A DNA stretch of 64,000 nt from Eublepharis macularius (taxonomy: Eukaryota; Chordata; Lepidosauria; Squamata; Eublepharidae), in the NCBI RefSeq assembly GCF_028583425.1, contig NC_072794.1:29509232-29573231 (forward strand), given 5' to 3'. A program made the position numbers and the translations under genes. The notes under the pieces are model-generated. The model saw nothing but the letters and a program-made list of their open reading frames with translations. It was not told where the DNA came from and made no database searches. This document shows positions 22,566 through 33,047 of this stretch, piece by piece; position 1 is the stretch's first letter, and each line of letters opens with the position of its first letter.

Positions 22566-24466
22566 TTTTTTTTTTATAAAAATTTTTATTGGTGAGTATA
22601 CCATTCAAATTTAATACATACAATCACTTAATATCTAATTAACCCTATCCCCCACCCTTTTCCTCCCCCCTCCCTATCAACTTCCAACAGCTTTCCAACC
22701 CTTAACCCCTCTTATTACTTAATGAAATCCCTTACTCTAAGCACATTCTAATTTTTTTCCAGATATTCTATCATATATATCAAATATACTATCAATATAG
22801 TATACATCTATCAGTTATACTATCAATATAGTATACATCTTATAACCCTCAATATAGCAGACCAGTATGATATAGTATAATATATAACAAAAATCTTAGT
22901 TTAGACAAATTCTATTTCTTTTAAACATATATTCTATCAAATATACTACTATCAATATAATATGTATTATAAAACCCCAACTGTGTGCCATGCCACCAAT
23001 GTGGCACAGCACACAACACCATATTACATAGTCATTATATAATATACAACCTGATCCACTAACATTATATATCATTTGTAGTATATATAGTATACCCCAT
23101 TAATATATTCATTTAACTATACCCTTATTCATATACTCTGAAAAAGAATTCCCTTAACCCTTATACTAGCTTAGATTATAGTTACATTTCCCCTATATGG
23201 TAAGATCCCCCCCCCTCTCTCTTATCCTTATTTTTCTTTAAAAATTCTCAAACTGCCACAGTTCTCCTTTTACATCCCACTTTTTTTCCAAAAATTGTTT
23301 CAATTTCCCCCAATCAGTAACATATTGCCCTAGGTCAAGATCTTTGAGTTTCCTTGTCATTTTGTCCATTTCTGCCATGTACAGCAATTTATATATCCAG
23401 TCTTCTACAGTTGGTATTTCTTGTGTCTTCCATTTCTGCGCATACAAAAGTCTTGCCGCAGCAGTCATGTAAAATAACAATGTTCTATACTGCACTGGAA
23501 CAGTCTCCATTCCAAGGTTCAGTAGCAACAGTTCTGGGTTCTTATTAATTTGGATTTGCAAAATCTCATTAATTGCTTCAATTATTTCTCCCCAGTACTG
23601 CTTAGCTACTTCACTAGTCCACCACATATGATACAGTGATCCTTCATGCTTTCTGCATTTCCAACATTTGTCCGACATATTGGTATTCCCTAGCGCAATT
23701 TTCTTTGGTGTTAGATACCATCTGTAGATCATTTTATACACATTCTCTTTAATATTCGTACAGGTTGAAATCTTCAATGTGTTTTTCCATAGATGCTCCC
23801 ACGCCTCCATCGTTATCTCTTTATGAAAGTTTATTGCCCACTTCACCATCTGGACTTTTACTGTTTCATCCTCTGTATGCCATTTCAGAAGTAATTTATA
23901 AATTTTAGATATTTCTTTCTTGCCTTCTTGTAATAACACTTCCTCCAGCTCCGATTTTTCCAATCTTATACCTCCTCTCAGGCAGTCCGCATTATAAAGA
24001 TCTCTGATCTGTCTGTACTGGAACCATCCATAACAAGGAGACAATTCTTCTTCTGTCTTTATTCTCAACTTTGAATATTGTATTTGTATAATCTCCTTGT
24101 ACGTTAGGCATTGCTGTTCATTATCAACAGTTCTCTGATCTATTACTTCATACGGAACCACCCATGAAGGAATTCCTTCCTCCATATACGCCTTGTATTT
24201 CTTCCAGACCGTGAAGAGGCTTCTTCGAATATAATGGTGCAAAAACATAGAGTCCGCTTTTACTTTATCATACCACATGTACGCATACCAACCAAATATT
24301 TTTTTATGTCCTTCCAAGGCCAGAAGCTTACGGTTTTTTAACATCATCCAATCCTTCAGCCATACCAGACATATTGCTTCGTGATATAACCTTATGTTGG
24401 GCAGTTGCAAACCACCTCTTTCCTTTGCATCTTGTAATACCTTCATTTTCACTTGAGGTGAAAATG
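22566..24466 (-). mobile_element. Young 5'-truncated L1-like LINE
   Basis: An exact 23-bp target duplication beginning AAGAGCACTTCTGCGCTTCT flanks it (22543-22565 and 24467-24489). On the minus strand the element ends in a poly(A) tail (the T run at 22566-22575) preceded by AATAAAAATTTTTATA. A 0.67-kb AT-rich 3' UTR contains a local duplication of ATACTATCAATATAGTATAC near 22787 and 22817. The body is the ORF2 tail. The exact duplication and open frame mark a recent insertion. Confidence 0.93.
23238..24452 (-). CDS. L1-like ORF2 C-terminal part (404 codons, 5'-truncated)
   Basis: This uninterrupted frame encodes the region downstream of the reverse transcriptase in an L1-clade ORF2. It begins KMKVLQDAKERGGLQLPNI, a conserved block at the RT/C-terminal junction, runs through Trp- and Lys-rich sequence, and has the Cys/His motif CWKCRKHEGSLYHMWWTS about residues 278-296. 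The usual last Cys of that motif is Ser here (WWTS). Endonuclease and RT catalytic parts are absent because the insertion is 5'-truncated, so it cannot make an active protein. The ATG is internal to the original ORF and not a true start. The lack of stops reflects young age rather than selection at this locus. Confidence 0.85.
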   Translation of the reverse strand: MKMKVLQDAKERGGLQLPNIRLYHEAICLVWLKDWMMLKNRKLLALEGHKKIFGWYAYMWYDKVKADSMFLHHYIRRSLFTVWKKYKAYMEEGIPSWVVPYEVIDQRTVDNEQQCLTYKEIIQIQYSKLRIKTEEELSPCYGWFQYRQIRDLYNADCLRGGIRLEKSELEEVLLQEGKKEISKIYKLLLKWHTEDETVKVQMVKWAINFHKEITMEAWEHLWKNTLKISTCTNIKENVYKMIYRWYLTPKKIALGNTNMSDKCWKCRKHEGSLYHMWWTSEVAKQYWGEIIEAINEILQIQINKNPELLLLNLGMETVPVQYRTLLFYMTAAARLLYAQKWKTQEIPTVEDWIYKLLYMAEMDKMTRKLKDLDLGQYVTDWGKLKQFLEKKWDVKGELWQFENF

Positions 24467-24489
24467 AAGAGCACTTCTGCGCTTCTCTT

Positions 24490-24640
24490 CAGGCCAATTT
24501 TGATCCCAAACTGGCCAAATCAGGCCAATTTGGGGCCCAAATCAGTTTGCTGAGAAGCACATGTGTGCACTTCAACACTTGCATGGTGACATCACTTCCC
24601 AGAAACAGGAAGTGAGAAAAGAACGGTGGGTGATGCAGGC
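24490..24640. mobile_element. MITE piece right of the young L1
   Basis: Continuation of the copy at 22390. It has the words GGCCAATTTTGATCCCAAAC and TGACATCACTTCCCAGAAAC also seen in the MITEs at 27048 and 49064. Confidence 0.55.
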
Positions 24641-24769
24641 GGCATCTGTGTTTGTGTTTGGATGTCTGTGTTTGGCCGTCAGAGCTGCCTATCAGGGTTT
24701 GCAGGGATGAGATTGGAGTGCCCATGGCTACAGAACACCCCCTTCCCCCTCCCTCCCCTAGGTGTCATC

Positions 24770-25094
24770 TTCCAGCTGGTGACTGCTTTGCTGCTCCGTG
24801 GTTGGAAGGAAGCCCTGCTGATCAAGGAAAGCTGGGCTTCCATTCAGGTTTCCAGGGCGACAGAAGGAGGGGAAACACAGCTCAGGCATTCCCCTGGCTC
24901 CGTTGCCCCAGGAATAGATTACTGGCGCCTGAGTGTCTGGCTTCCCAATCCGAGCACGATCCAGCCCTGATCCAGCCCCCTCCCGATCGCTGGATCGTTG
25001 GCCGTGGCCGATCACGATCCGCTGAGTCACGATCACGCGATCGCCATTATCGTGGGTTTTTTTGGATCGTAATGCGGATCGTGCCCATCTCTAA
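24770..25094. mobile_element. 5'-truncated MITE with GTGCCCATCTCTA end
   Basis: It ends GATCGTGCCCATCTCTA. The order of blocks (GGGCTTCCATTCAGG TTTCCAGGGC, then GGAATAGATTACTGGCGCC, then GTCTGGCTT) matches 30390-30680 of the intact copy at 29844. Its end is a run of GATC-rich palindromes (CGATCACGATCC, CGATCACGCGATCG). The left terminus was not found. Confidence 0.7.
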
Positions 25095-25980
25095 CACTGA
25101 CAAGGTAACCGCCACATCCTGGCATCCCTAACCCCTACTGTGCTAGTTGCCATGGATATAGCTAAAACTATAGGAAAACAGTTGCTGAATATGACCAAGA
25201 AAGTCATAGGAGATTCCTTTGCACACAGAAACTGGGCTAGTCCAACCCCATAGCTAAACAGACCACAAAGAGAGTCTAGAGGCCTAGAATAGAACAACCT
25301 TGAAGAGAAACATGAAACAACAGAGTAACAGTGGTATGGCCTTATGTAGATTAGAAGAGCCATTTAACTCATATCACCGTATACATTGTATCATATTATA
25401 TTCAATTTATTAAGGCCTAGGTGCAGAGTGTATCTGAGAATGGTAGGAATATCTAGTTCATAGGAGCTGGTGATATTACTCAAGGATAGATGTACTGGCT
25501 GAGGGCCAAAACTTGTATGAGAAACTTGTAATCACTAATTTTACATAGCCTTGGTTTAGATAAGAGGAAGCAATAATGAACTATTTTTATATATTTTAAG
25601 AAAATTTTTCAAATACTTGTCTGATGTTTGATGTTATCAGATAATTTAGCCAGGAATGTGAGTCCCTTTTGAAGCGGAACAGACCGCTGTTGTAAAGAGA
25701 CGGTTCTGAAACTCTGTGAATATGACAAGCTGAATAGATCAGGGGCTTCTTCCTAGAAGGCACTCCTTGCCTGTGACCTTCGTATCCTTGGGTAAGATGT
25801 TTGGACTCATGTAATTGCTCTCCTATGTCGTTATAATGGAGGGTATGATTTTCTGTGGATTGAGTTGATACTAAGATTGTTAAATAATTATGTTTTATTA
25901 ATAAAGGCTTAGAATGGGAGCAGAGTTTCCATAATTGTGTCACTTTATCTGCGGTGTATGTCTAGCCAGGAGTTAAATGA
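25095..25980 (+). mobile_element. Possible LTR
   Basis: A roughly 0.85-kb stretch with a polyadenylation signal TTAATAAAGGC at 25902 near its 3' side and TATA-like AT-rich sequence upstream. It might begin TGTGCTAGTTGCC at 25139. No matching target duplication or partner LTR was found, so this is only a candidate. Confidence 0.3.
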
Positions 25981-27047
25981 TTTGATATAGGTAAGTTAAC
26001 TAGACGCTCAGGGCTTCTTAAGTGTGCACTTAAGAATCAGGCCTGCCCAGAGTCATACAGAGCACAGTGGCCACTCCTCCTGAGCACCTGCCTCATAGCC
26101 TGGGCTTCAGGACACCTACAAATCCTAGTGGGTTGAAGACAGGAGATAGAGATAGTAAGATAGGGCTCAGTTCCTGTCTTCATGGGAACAGCATAGTCCC
26201 CTTGAGTCATGAACCAGGGAACCAATTTCTCCTCACCAGGCAAAGAGGCCAAAAAGAAGCAGGGTGAAGTCCTGGGACCACCTCCAGTGGGAGGCATCTG
26301 AAACACCTCTAGAAGCTCCAAGGAGATCAGTTAGCTCTCTCACCCAGGGCTGGATCAGCCCTGCTTTCCTCCTCAGATGGGGACCCTGAACACTCCATCT
26401 TGGAGTCTGCTGTAGCCCCTGAGCTCTCTCCACAACTGACCACCACAAGCAAGGTTGATAGCAGGCAAGAAATATGTCCTGTACCTTCAATAGAAGCTTA
26501 ATATGAAGATAGGGTCACTAAAACATTTCATGACATGGAGGTAAATAACATCACCTCATGTATAACATCCCAGTGAGCCTCAGTTAAAGGGACAGATTTT
26601 TTTTCTCCAGGCAGTTGGCATGGCAATCCTACCTACATGGGCAAGAAACCTCCTAGCCTGGCCAGAGCACTGTCTGCTGTAGTTGGACGTGGCTCCTTTA
26701 AGAGCTAGTAGCACGTTCCTAGAAAGGTGAGACTGGTAGCTCCACCTCCTTCCAGGAATATTTTAAGGACTCAGTCCAAGCTCAGTTTTTGCTAGAGCAA
26801 CATCGGAGTCTTCTGCTCTGGTGATTCTTGTATCCCAGAGTCTCTCTGCACAGGAATCATAATTTTGTAGAATCAAAGGCTCTATCAGTTTCCCCTCTCT
26901 AGAACTGCAGGGATCACTCCTCAGAAGGTTTGTTTATTTAATCTTCACCTCCCCAAAGGCTCTGTCAATTTCACCTCCCCTTCAGTTCCCAGGTAACATT
27001 GCGTCTGCCTTCACTTGAGCATCCTCGTGTAAGAGGTCTCGTGTAGA
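25981..27047. other. Unassigned, possibly retroelement-derived DNA
   Basis: The texture at 26050-26480 and 26680-26860 (for example GTGGCTCCTTTAAGAGCTAG, AATATTTTAAGGACTCAGTCC) resembles LTR-retroelement leader or U3 sequence, but no gag, pol or terminal repeat can be read. No exon was recognised. Confidence 0.3.
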
Positions 27048-27495
27048 TACAGTTGCCAGGTCCCTCTCCCCTCCCACCGGAAGGATAGGGAACCTGGCAC
27101 TTACCTCGTGTCAGGCACGAGGTCCTTCTTCACATGCGCACAAAGCATGTGCTTCCTGGGGCTGGTGCAACAACATCACTTCTGGAAGTGACATCACCGC
27201 GCCAGCCAAGCAAGCACTCCCGCACTCTGCAAGGGACCAATTTGGCCTGTTTGGGCCCAAATCGGCCCAAACACAGTGCAGAATTGCTCCCACAGCTGGC
27301 ATGGTGACGTCACTTCCAGAAGTGACGTCACCGTGCCCCCAGGGAACGAGCGCATGGCACGTGTTCCCTGAGTGCCTGCTGATGGCGAGCAACCTCTGAG
27401 GGCTTGCTACCTCCCGCCAATCACTGGGCAATTGCCAGGCAAGGGGGTAAATCCCCAAGAGTTTGCCTGACACCAGCAGGCACCTGAGAACCCTA
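27048..27495. mobile_element. TAGGGTTGCC-type MITE with double CRE palindrome
   Basis: It starts TACAGTTGCCAGG and ends GAACCCTA. The flanks CGTGTAGA and TATGTAAA agree at 5 of 8 bases, all differences being transitions. At 27303-27332 there is a near-perfect palindrome with two complete TGACGTCA octamers (27305-27312 and 27323-27330) around CTTCCAGAAG. It is noncoding. Confidence 0.75.
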
Positions 27496-27574
27496 TATGT
27501 AAAGAGACTCTCAGTACGATCCTGTATAGCTCACCAGTGATCACAGAACATCTATAAGTTTTTATACAATCACA

Positions 27575-27755
27575 TGAACACACAGAAAGCTGCCTCTTGG
27601 TCTATCAAGGTCAATATTGCCTACACTGACTGGCAACACCTCTCCAGGGTAGGTAGAGGTCTTTGATTATTCTAACTAGGGATGGTGGGGATTGAACTGG
27701 TGACTTTTAACATGCAAAGCAGATGCTCAACCACTGAGCCATAGCCCGTCCCAAT
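27575..27755 (-). mobile_element. tRNA-Ala-like SINE, full length, antisense
   Basis: On the minus strand it begins with the tRNA-like GGCTCAGTGGTTGAGCATCT and TTGCATGTTAAAAGTCACCAG, then the body ends GCAGCTTTCTGTGTG. It is the same family as the sense copy at 35577. The internal promoter is decayed. Confidence 0.8.
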
Positions 27756-28731
27756 AAGGCAGCCTCAGCTATTACTGTTTGAGAGGTTTCCTTGCCCCTC
27801 CGGCTGGTTTCTCTGTAGTGCCTACTTTACTGGTGCTACTTTGACTGTATTCCTGCCTTGCCTCTATCAAAGCTCCGTTTCCTATCTTGCTATGAGTTCT
27901 GCTCATGTGTTAGTGGTCTGATGGGGATGTATTTGAAAAATAGATTCTTTTCTAAATTTATTTCAGAGGAAGGTTTGCAGTATCATTTATCATGGCCTTG
28001 GTATGATATCCAGTGGTGATGTGTTTCTTGCTGTTGCGCAGCTCTTATTCCTAACCACACACACACTCCTACTTGTCAGTGAAACATCATTAAGGTTTTT
28101 TTTTAATAACTGAAAGCTCTTCATTGAAAAGTGTAGTGGGAGGTAATTCAGGAAATGAATTGTGCCATTTCTGCCTCTGCTGCAAGTGGGGAGGGGGCAT
28201 GCCATAGCAGGTTTGAAAATTCTTCTGTTACAGAGAACTAAAAAAAATGTCTTCCAAAATACCGAGTTTTTTCCCCCTTTCGAACAAAAAGATTTAATCT
28301 GTTCCTTTCCTCTTTGCTCTCTCTAGGCAGCTTCAGAGTGTTGACTTGATAAAGAGGCTGCTTGCTTTGGGGGACTGAGTTGAGAAGTGGGCCGCAGAGG
28401 TGAACATCAAACCAACAACTTCAGTAGGTACTGGACTTGCTTGATTTTTTCTCTCTCTTATTCTGCGTGCAGCGAATTGCCCTTTGAGTTCAGGGAGAAG
28501 TTGCAGCAGCTGGGGAAGAAAACGTTCCTTGCACTCTTATGCTTCTACTGTATATACTATAATATTGCCACTTTTTTATCAAAGGTCCTGATTTTGCACC
28601 AAGGTGTTTTTTTGGCGCACAATACAAACATCAGCAGATGTGTTCTCTGGCCGCTGGCCCTGTGCTCTGTTTAGTCAAGGTCTGCACAGCATGACACAGC
28701 AAGCTAATGTGTTTCTCCCTAGGCTCATGTA
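27756..28731. other. Single-copy-looking noncoding DNA
   Basis: A splice-acceptor-like CTTTGCTCTCTCTAG near 28325 is not followed by a convincing coding frame. No recognised repeat. Confidence 0.4.
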
Positions 28732-28950
28732 AGCCCTGATCTGGATAGCTCAGGTGAGCCTGATCTTAGATCTCAGAAGCTAAGCAGGGTCAGCCTTGGT
28801 TAGTAATTGGATGGGAGACCTCCACCGAAGACCAGAGTTGCAGAGGCAGGCAATGACAAACCACCTCTTTTAGTCTCTCGCCATGAAAACTCCACCGGGG
28901 GGGGGGGGTCGCCATAAGTCAGCTATGACTTGAGGGCACTCTCCACCACC
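28732..28950 (+). mobile_element. 5S rRNA-derived SINE
   Basis: Bases 28755-28822 match the second half of 5S rRNA: GATCTCAGAAGCTAAGCAGG, then GGTTAGTAATTGGATGGGAG. This is the internal control region used by RNA polymerase III. The SINE body follows (GGCAGGCAATGACAAACCAC, GTCGCCATAAGTCAG). It is not a 5S gene because the 5' half of 5S is missing and the tail is unrelated. It resembles the 5S-type SINEs reported from lizards. Confidence 0.88.
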
Positions 28951-29835
28951 AGGTTCATGTAATAGTCTATCACCAGAGATGGCTCTCTGGAGAAGCCACC
29001 CAACTGATTGTGTGGGGTAGCACTCAGCTGGGATCCCATCAATAGTGATATGGATCCAGGACAGCATGGGTGTGCTGTAAATGGGGAGTGTAACAAAATT
29101 CCCTGTATTGACTCAGTCATCAACAATTCTGTAATTATAAACAAAAGGAGTAGTCAAGCATGTGTGAGTAGGCCATCATACTTGCTTGTTAGGTTTTATT
29201 CAGCTTGGTGGCATGCAAATGTCATATGTGCCTCCTTCTGTGTTGAGCCAAGCACAGATTGGTAGTGATGCACACCCTGTCTTTCTGGCAAGTTTGTTCC
29301 TGGTGAATGATCTGCTCATTGAGGAATCCCTGAGAAGCTTTCAAGGAACTCTGGGACTTCCCAGAACAACAGGATGCAAGCCACTGGTAGAAGGAAAGAC
29401 AATCATGAATTAGAAAAGAATGGGATATGTTTCTGGAGAACTCAAACGAATACAAATTCATTCTGAAGTTATATAATAATGGAATGAATATTTTCCTTAT
29501 GGCAGCAAGAGAGAGGCCTACACTCTCCTCATATGTTTTTCAGCTATACAGAAGAGGCTGAAGTTGGTGACTCTCTGGGTGTTAGGACTGGTATGGATAT
29601 GTATTTGTGCCACTGTAAGGTCTTCAGTCTCCGCATGGGATTGGATAGTGCCAGCTTCAAGTTTTGAAGGGCTCAACAACATGCCTCCTTTCCATTGGCC
29701 AGTTACTTACTTTGAGAACCAATGCCTGATCAACAGGTGGCACATTCCCACCCTCTCTGTCACCACTGCCCAATCACTAACCCTGACAAATGGGCAGGTG
29801 GGCCAGCAAGCAGGTAACAGAAGCAAGGGCCAGCA
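28951..29835. other. Single-copy-looking noncoding DNA
   Basis: No recognised feature. Confidence 0.4.
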
Positions 29836-29843
29836 CTCATTAC

Positions 29844-30680
29844 TAGACATGGGCACGAACAGAAAAAAAACCTGAACAAGGTGTTCATTGTTCATTGCCA
29901 TCCATGAACAATGAACAACAAACATTGACAAACATGATCCTGTTCACAAACATGCTTGTTGTTCGTTGTTCGTGGGGGCCAGCAGCTCTCCTCCAGCCAT
30001 CAAGATCCCTACCGCACCACTCCCAGAAACCCTACCTGAGCAGGCAGCAGGAAATGTACTAATAATAAATAATAGCTTGGCCCCAGAGCCTGGCAGCAGC
30101 CCTGGAACTTGAAGGGGTAGATCCCTACTGCACCACTCCCAGAAACCCTACCTGAGCAGGCAGCAGGGAAGGTACCAATAATAAATAATAGCTTGGCCCC
30201 AGAGCCTGGCAGCAGCCCTGGAACCTGAAGGAGTAGATCCCTATCCCACCACATACAAAGAAAATTCAAGCTCCAATGCACTCACCCTGTCTCTCTAACA
30301 GCAGCTGTCTCTCCCTGAAAGCCAGAGCTGGGAGCCCCCATCCCCACTGGTCTTTTCCTCTTGTAACAAATTTGGAGCTCCAGTCCACACTTGGAAGGAA
30401 GACCTGCCTATCAAGCTAAATTGGGCGTAGATTGGGGTTTCCAGGGCAACAGCAGGAGTTCAGACAGAGTTCAGACAATCCCTGCCTAAGTTGCCATGGG
30501 AATTGATTGCAGGTGCCAGACTGTCTGGCTTGATGAACAGCAACGAACGGCAAGGAACGAGGCTTGCAACGACCACCTGTTCATTTAGAATGGGGCCTCA
30601 CAAACAGCTTGTTCACGAACAGCAGATTGGGCTGTTCGTGGGGTTTTTTTAGTTCGTATTGCTGTTCGTGCCCATCTCTA
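29844..30680. mobile_element. hAT-like MITE, TAGACATGGGCAC family, intact
   Basis: It starts TAGACATGGGCACGAACAG and ends TGTTCGTGCCCATCTCTA. Exact 8-bp duplications CTCATTAC flank it at 29836-29843 and 30681-30688. Inside are many short GTTCATTGTTCATTG/GAACAATGAAC palindromes and a 116-bp tandem duplication (30003-30118 and 30119-30234, beginning AGATCCCTAC). No transposase frame is present. Confidence 0.92.
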
Positions 30681-30779
30681 CTCATTACCATCTCTTGCTT
30701 TCTTGCTTGTCTGCCCCTTTGGTCCCAATCCACACCACCTTCCAGAGGAAAAAAGTAGGCAAGAGGTGTGGTTAGTGGG

Positions 30780-30997
30780 TAGGGTTGCCAGCCTCCAAGT
30801 GCTGGCAGAGATCTTCAGGAATTACAACTGATTTCCAGGTGACAGAGATCAGTTCCCCTGGGGGAAATGGCTGCTTTGGAAGGTGGACTCTGTTGCATTA
30901 TTGCCAGCTGAGGTCTCTCCCTTTTCCAAACCCTACTCTTTCCAGGCTCCACCTTTCAAATCTCCAGGAATTTCCCAACCAGGAGCTGGCAACCCTA
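30780..30997. mobile_element. hAT-like MITE, TAGGGTTGCCAG family, intact
   Basis: The termini TAGGGTTGCCAG and CTGGCAACCCTA are exact inverted repeats. Exact 8-bp duplications TTAGTGGG flank it (30772-30779, 30998-31005). It is 218 bp with the family body (ACTGATTTCCAGGTGACAGA, AAATGGCTGCTTTGGAAGGT). It is the cleanest copy in the window. Confidence 0.95.
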
Positions 30998-31005
30998 TTA
31001 GTGGG

Positions 31006-31949
31006 GCCTAGTCCCTTCCACTGTGCTGGGGCCCAATGAAGCCTGATTCCAGCCCTGGGGTCAGATTTGTTGGGCTTTGTTTGGGGACTGAAAGCCTGGT
31101 TCCATTGACATGAAGAAAGAGCGCTAACCATGTTGTTTTAATAAGTTACCTAAGGACGTTGGTTATTACGTGACTGGCAATAAAAGCATATTACTGTACT
31201 TGCTCATGCTGAGGTGGGAGCATACTTTATTCCTGCATTACCTGTTCTCTGATGGGCTGGTACAAATCATTTTTTGAATTATTTACTAACCTAACTGAAC
31301 ATTTCCAGGGCTTCAAAAGACCCTCGTAAAACACAGCCACGTCCCTGCAGCGCTGGCCATAACTCTTTGTGTGGTGGAAGAGAAACAAACTTGTGCTTCC
31401 TTTTAATTTCAGAGTTTTCCAGATGTTCTATATTTCTTTCTCTCCTTTGTGAGGTACCCGCTGTGGGTATGATAAACGGCTGAGAATGAGTTATTGTGCT
31501 GGTAGGATTTGTTCTTTTAAGATGCCGTCTGCTTTCCAAAGAAACTTTGTTTTTAATTTATCATGTAAAGAACTTCCTGTGCAGAACCCAAGAGGGTGTA
31601 GCATTGCACAGTTGCATTAAGCAAAGATGGCCTGGAGAACAAGTCCTATGAAAACAGGTTGAAGGAAGAGGGTGTATTCAGGCTGGGGAAGAAGGCTGAG
31701 GAGAGATATGATTGTGCTCTTCAAGTACCTCAACAGCTGTCACGTGAAAGAGGGCAATGACTCCTTCACTGCTGCTCTAAAGGGCAAGGCTAGATCTAAT
31801 GAGCTGAAGTTGCAGTCCAGGATCGTTTGCATTAAGAGACACTTCCCAACTGTGGAAGTAGTTTGATGGTGGTGACAAATACCTAGGGCAGAGGTGAATT
31901 CTCTTTCACTGCATGTTTTCAGGGGGGGGCAGGGACAGCCATCTTTTAG
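31006..31949. other. Single-copy-looking noncoding DNA
   Basis: A splice-acceptor-like CTAACTGAACATTTCCAG ends at 31308 but the downstream frames show no known protein. No repeat is recognised. Confidence 0.4.
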
Positions 31950-32182
31950 GGATATTGTGATATAGTGGTTAGAGTGTCAGACTAGGACCTGGAAGAACCA
32001 GGTTCGAATCCCTGCTCTGCTATGGAAGCTTGCTGGGTGACCTTGGGCCATTCCCACACTCTCAGCCTACCCTACTTCACAGGGTTGTTGTAAGGATAAA
32101 ATGGAGGGGAGGAGCATGTTGTAAGCTGTTTTGTTTCCCCATTGGGGAGAAAGTTGGGGTATAAATGAAATAAAACAAATAA
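31950..32182 (+). mobile_element. Full-length tRNA-derived SINE
   Basis: The head has an A-box-like ATATAGTGGTTAGAGTGTCA and an exact B box GGTTCGAATCC near 32001, the pol III promoter of tRNA genes. The body holds TGCTGGGTGACCTTGGGCC and CACAGGGTTGTTGTAAGG, and the 3' end reads GGGGTATAAATGAAATAAAA. It is the reference copy for the antisense pieces at 1030, 1286, 19434 and 59325. Confidence 0.92.
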
Positions 32183-33039
32183 CTCTGCACTGAGTAGGGG
32201 AATCAGTCTAGATTGGTTTTGGTTTCTATTCCCCTTCCAATTCCAGGACTCTATGAACTCCATGAGGCAGTGCACAGAGCTAACAACATTTATAGGGTGA
32301 AAGGAATGTTTGCCCCAGGGACCAGTTTCATACGAACCACCGATCATCTGAACATCTCCTTACTGCCAACTCTGTCAGGTGTGTAGCGATTCCTGGTAGC
32401 TGCAGTTTAGTCCCATCTGCTCTGTTTGCTGGACCAGAAAGAGATACGATGCAGTGGCAGCTGCAGTAGGCAGAGTAAAGACTGTGAGGTGTTGGAGAGT
32501 GGAGATCCTTGCCTCAGGATCCATTCGCCTGGATTTCACTCTGAGGTAAATGCGAGGACATTTCTGCAGTTAATGTGGCAACAGTGTGGCTAAGAGCAGG
32601 AGCTGTGAGCCCACTTGAAAGCTCTCCTTGCCCACAAACCCACTAGATGAGCAAGCCTCAAGCTCAGCCCCCCATGTGAAGATAATGCTCTTTGAGCTTA
32701 CAATACTGCTGTACGGATATTGCGATCTGATGTACTTCAGACCATCTTATATTAAAACTCGGTGTTGATATTAAGGTTGCCCGTGCCCACCCAGATTCAT
32801 CGTCTGAAAATCTGACATACTAACTTTGGAAGATGAACTGTACCTTTAGATTGATATGCATGTATGTGGGAACTAGGTTTTAGCACATGGAGTTCAGACA
32901 AGCAAACTGTGCGCATGATTATCCACAAGCAGGAAAACAATCAATTAGAAGTGAGAGGCTTGAACTCCTGCCAGAATTCTTCGTGCTAGTATTTCAAGTA
33001 GAAATAAACAGAAGGCTTTAATGCTGCCCAAAGTGCCAC
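32183..33039. other. Single-copy-looking noncoding DNA
   Basis: No recognised feature. Confidence 0.4.
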
Positions 33040-33047
33040 CGTGTTTA

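Noticed and set aside
28755..28822. 5S rRNA gene
   Set aside because: Only the 3' half is present, joined to a SINE tail repeated at 44080.
31290..31400. Exon after a CTAAC...TTTCCAG acceptor-like signal
   Set aside because: All three frames lack a recognisable protein and no donor with a consistent frame was seen.
31950..32040. tRNA gene
   Set aside because: A and B boxes are present but the sequence continues into a SINE body and the cloverleaf does not close.
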